DNA of 13,170 nt from Duncaniella sp. (GTDB taxonomy: Bacteria; Bacteroidota; Bacteroidia; Bacteroidales; Muribaculaceae): NCBI RefSeq assembly GCF_029054785.1, contig NZ_JAIDEN010000060.1, positions 1 to 13,170 on the forward strand, in the 5' to 3' direction. Below are positions 11,936-13,170 of this stretch, piece after piece. Position 1 is the stretch's first letter. Each line of letters opens with the position of its first letter. The notes under the pieces are model-generated. The model did not search any database and was not told the origin of the DNA. It saw nothing but the letters and a program-made list of their open reading frames with translations. A program made the position numbers and the translations under genes.

Positions 11936-12199
11936 TCAAACGGTTGATTTATCTTCAAGACATGCTTTTACGGCTTGTTTCATTTCGGCGATATCAGTGT
12001 TGGTGAAGATGTGGATGAGTTTGTCAATTTCCTCAATCGGCAGGTTTCTCCATTGCAGACGTTCAAGCAACTGGATGATTTTGTCATCGAAGTGTTTGTG
12101 GATTACCCTCGCAGGGCTGCTGACAGCAATGGAATAAGGTGGAATGTCAGATGCAACTGTGGCGTCAGTCCCGATTATGGCTCCGTCGACAACATCATA
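11936..12199 (-). pseudogene. C-terminal remnant of a CatB-like hexapeptide acetyltransferase
   Basis: The minus strand is open for 87 codons, from after a TAA at 12200-12202 to TGA at 11936-11938, without a usable start. It reads DGAIIGTDATVASDIPPYSI, then AVSSPARVIHKHFDDKIIQL and LERLQWRNLPIEEIDK. The order GAxIG, DIPPYSI, PARVI, F(D)xxII, LLxLxW, LP is the hallmark of the C-terminus of xenobiotic/CatB-type O-acetyltransferases with left-handed beta-helix hexapeptide repeats. The remaining N-terminal two thirds, including the catalytic His region, is absent; the sequence upstream is unrelated. It points to past gene content exchange at this locus. Recent decay is likely because the frame has no internal stop. 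Confidence 0.7.
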
Positions 12200-12209
12200 T
12201 TAGGCGTAA

Positions 12210-12272
12210 TTACACTCTGTGATTTCCGAAATTTTTCATATCGGCGTTGTATTCGTAACCGCCTCCGCCCAT
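12210..12272 (-). other. 20-codon Gly-rich open frame, possibly a gene-start remnant
   Basis: From ATG 12272 the minus strand reads MGGGGYEYNADMKNFGNHRV before TAA at 12210-12212. It sits between the ABC-F stop and the acetyltransferase remnant and could be the 5' end of a truncated gene. It may also be chance. Confidence 0.15.
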
Positions 12273-12317
12273 ATTTTAATGTGGAATGAAAATTGGAAAA
12301 ACGTGTAGGGCGAAAGT

Positions 12318-13170
12318 TTATTTTGAGATTTCTTCGAATTCCAGAGAGGCGAGTTCCCAAAGTGACATGGCGTTTTCGAGCTGTTTGGTAGCCGAGGCGT
12401 GGCGGTCGTAGATGTCGGCGGGGGGATTGCCTGCGGCGATCGTAGATTCGATTTCGGCCACCTGCTGTTCGAGTCGGGCTATTTCGGCCTCGGCTTCTTC
12501 GACTTTCTTGCGGGCTTTGCGGACGAGTTTTTCGTGTTCGCGTTGCTCGGCGTAGCTCAGTTTGCGCTGGGCGGGTACGGCAGCAGTGTAGGGTTGTTTG
12601 TCAGACGCCGAGGTCTGGGCGGTCGGTTTCTGCTGCGGGGCGGCCTGGGCTTTGTCGGTTACGGGGCGGATCGTGTTGCGTTCGAGTTCGGCAAGAGAGG
12701 CGAGTTTTTTCTTTTCGAGGAATTCGTAGATGCCGCCGAGGCATTCGCGGACCTGGCCGCCTCCGAATTCGTAGACTTTCTCGACAAGGCCGTCGAGGAA
12801 TTCGCGGTCGTGGCTGACGACGAGGAGGGAGGCGGAAGTACGCTTCACAAACTCGTACAGCCGTTCCCTGCCCCTCGCGTCCAAGTGGTTCGTAGGCTCG
12901 TCCAGCAAGATGGCATCGGGAGCGTGCAGCTCCATGCCTGCCAGAAACAGGCGGGTCTTTTCTCCGCCGCTGAGGCCGTTCAACGGGCGTGTGAGGGGAG
13001 TGCCATCCATTCCCCATGCCGTCAGGGCAGCGTGTACGCGCTCTTCGAGGGTCCAGTCGTCGGCAAGTGTGGCGAAATGTGCTTCGGAGGCATCTCCGTT
13101 CAGGATGCTGTACAAGGCTTCCAGTTTGCGGTCTATCCCTAAGGCCTGTGCCACGGTCATGTCGTCGTAC
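12318..13170 (-). CDS. ABC-F family ATPase, C-terminal part (N-terminus outside window)
   Basis: About 284 residues are visible; the frame is open through the right edge (YDDMTVAQALGI leads in), so the apparent start at 13160 is only an internal Met. Present are the ABC signature LSGGEKTRLFLAG, Walker B with catalytic Glu in AILLDEPTNHLD, and the H-loop VVSHDREFLDGL. A Gln/Pro/Thr-rich linker and a charged C-terminal coiled coil (about KLVRKARKKVEEAEAEIARL onward) follow, as in Uup-type ABC-F proteins. ABC-F proteins lack membrane domains and act on the ribosome in translation or antibiotic protection. This is probably the second ATPase domain, judged from the C-terminal coiled coil. Which ABC-F subfamily cannot be told. 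GC-rich codon use matches the left flank, not the island. Confidence 0.9.
   Translation of the reverse strand, partial: YDDMTVAQALGIDRKLEALYSILNGDASEAHFATLADDWTLEERVHAALTAWGMDGTPLTRPLNGLSGGEKTRLFLAGMELHAPDAILLDEPTNHLDARGRERLYEFVKRTSASLLVVSHDREFLDGLVEKVYEFGGGQVRECLGGIYEFLEKKKLASLAELERNTIRPVTDKAQAAPQQKPTAQTSASDKQPYTAAVPAQRKLSYAEQREHEKLVRKARKKVEEAEAEIARLEQQVAEIESTIAAGNPPADIYDRHASATKQLENAMSLWELASLEFEEISK

Noticed and set aside
11975..12289. 104-codon plus-strand open frame
   Set aside because: It is the antisense shadow of the acetyltransferase remnant, whose minus-strand reading has clear family motifs.

Overview
This 13.2 kb window most probably comes from the Bacteroidales. The housekeeping stretches are GC-rich, which fits a Muribaculaceae-like member, but this is inferred from gene content and composition and not from any marker search. 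Supporting signs are DUF4252 genes around an ECF sigma factor, an outer-membrane beta-barrel protein with a C-terminal Phe, an OadA-type carboxyltransferase with fused biotin domain, and several promoter elements fitting the Bacteroidetes TAnnTTTG -7 box.

Layout. Positions 1-1889 (minus strand) hold a compact operon: DUF4252 protein, ECF sigma factor, single-pass membrane protein (probable anti-sigma), second DUF4252 protein running off the left edge. A canonical terminator (2047-2080) separates it from an outer-membrane barrel gene (2123-2731) and oadA (2905-4806), both minus. A minus-strand pair follows: rsmG and a metallo-beta-lactamase-fold hydrolase, overlapping by ATGA. A divergent intergenic region with a 20-bp dyad leads to cvfB (6507-7355, plus). 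A partial ABC-F gene (12318-13170, minus) closes the right side.

Between cvfB and the ABC-F gene lies an AT-rich island (about 7470-12300) unlike its surroundings. Its core is a complete His-Xaa-Ser radical SAM peptide-modification cassette in the order hxsD-hxsB-hxsC-hxsA (8433-11634). HxsA is a 94-residue exported precursor ending in eight HSS triplets and HYSSR. HxsB and HxsC are two different radical SAM enzymes with C-terminal cysteine clusters. HxsD is the small accessory protein of the system. The island edges contain broken coding remnants, including the last 87 codons of a CatB-like hexapeptide acetyltransferase, so this looks like a locus of gene gain and loss.

The most unusual element is directly upstream of hxsD. 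About 210 nt (8222-8431) can fold into an elaborate RNA closed by a perfect 10-bp stem whose 3' strand ends one base before the hxsD start codon. It contains a long nested arm, a terminator-like hairpin with T-tract, and a further hairpin at the start codon. Four G-U pairs work only if the plus strand is transcribed. I read it as a candidate cis-regulatory leader (attenuator or riboswitch-like) or an independent small RNA of the hxs locus. I do not recognise it as any known class.
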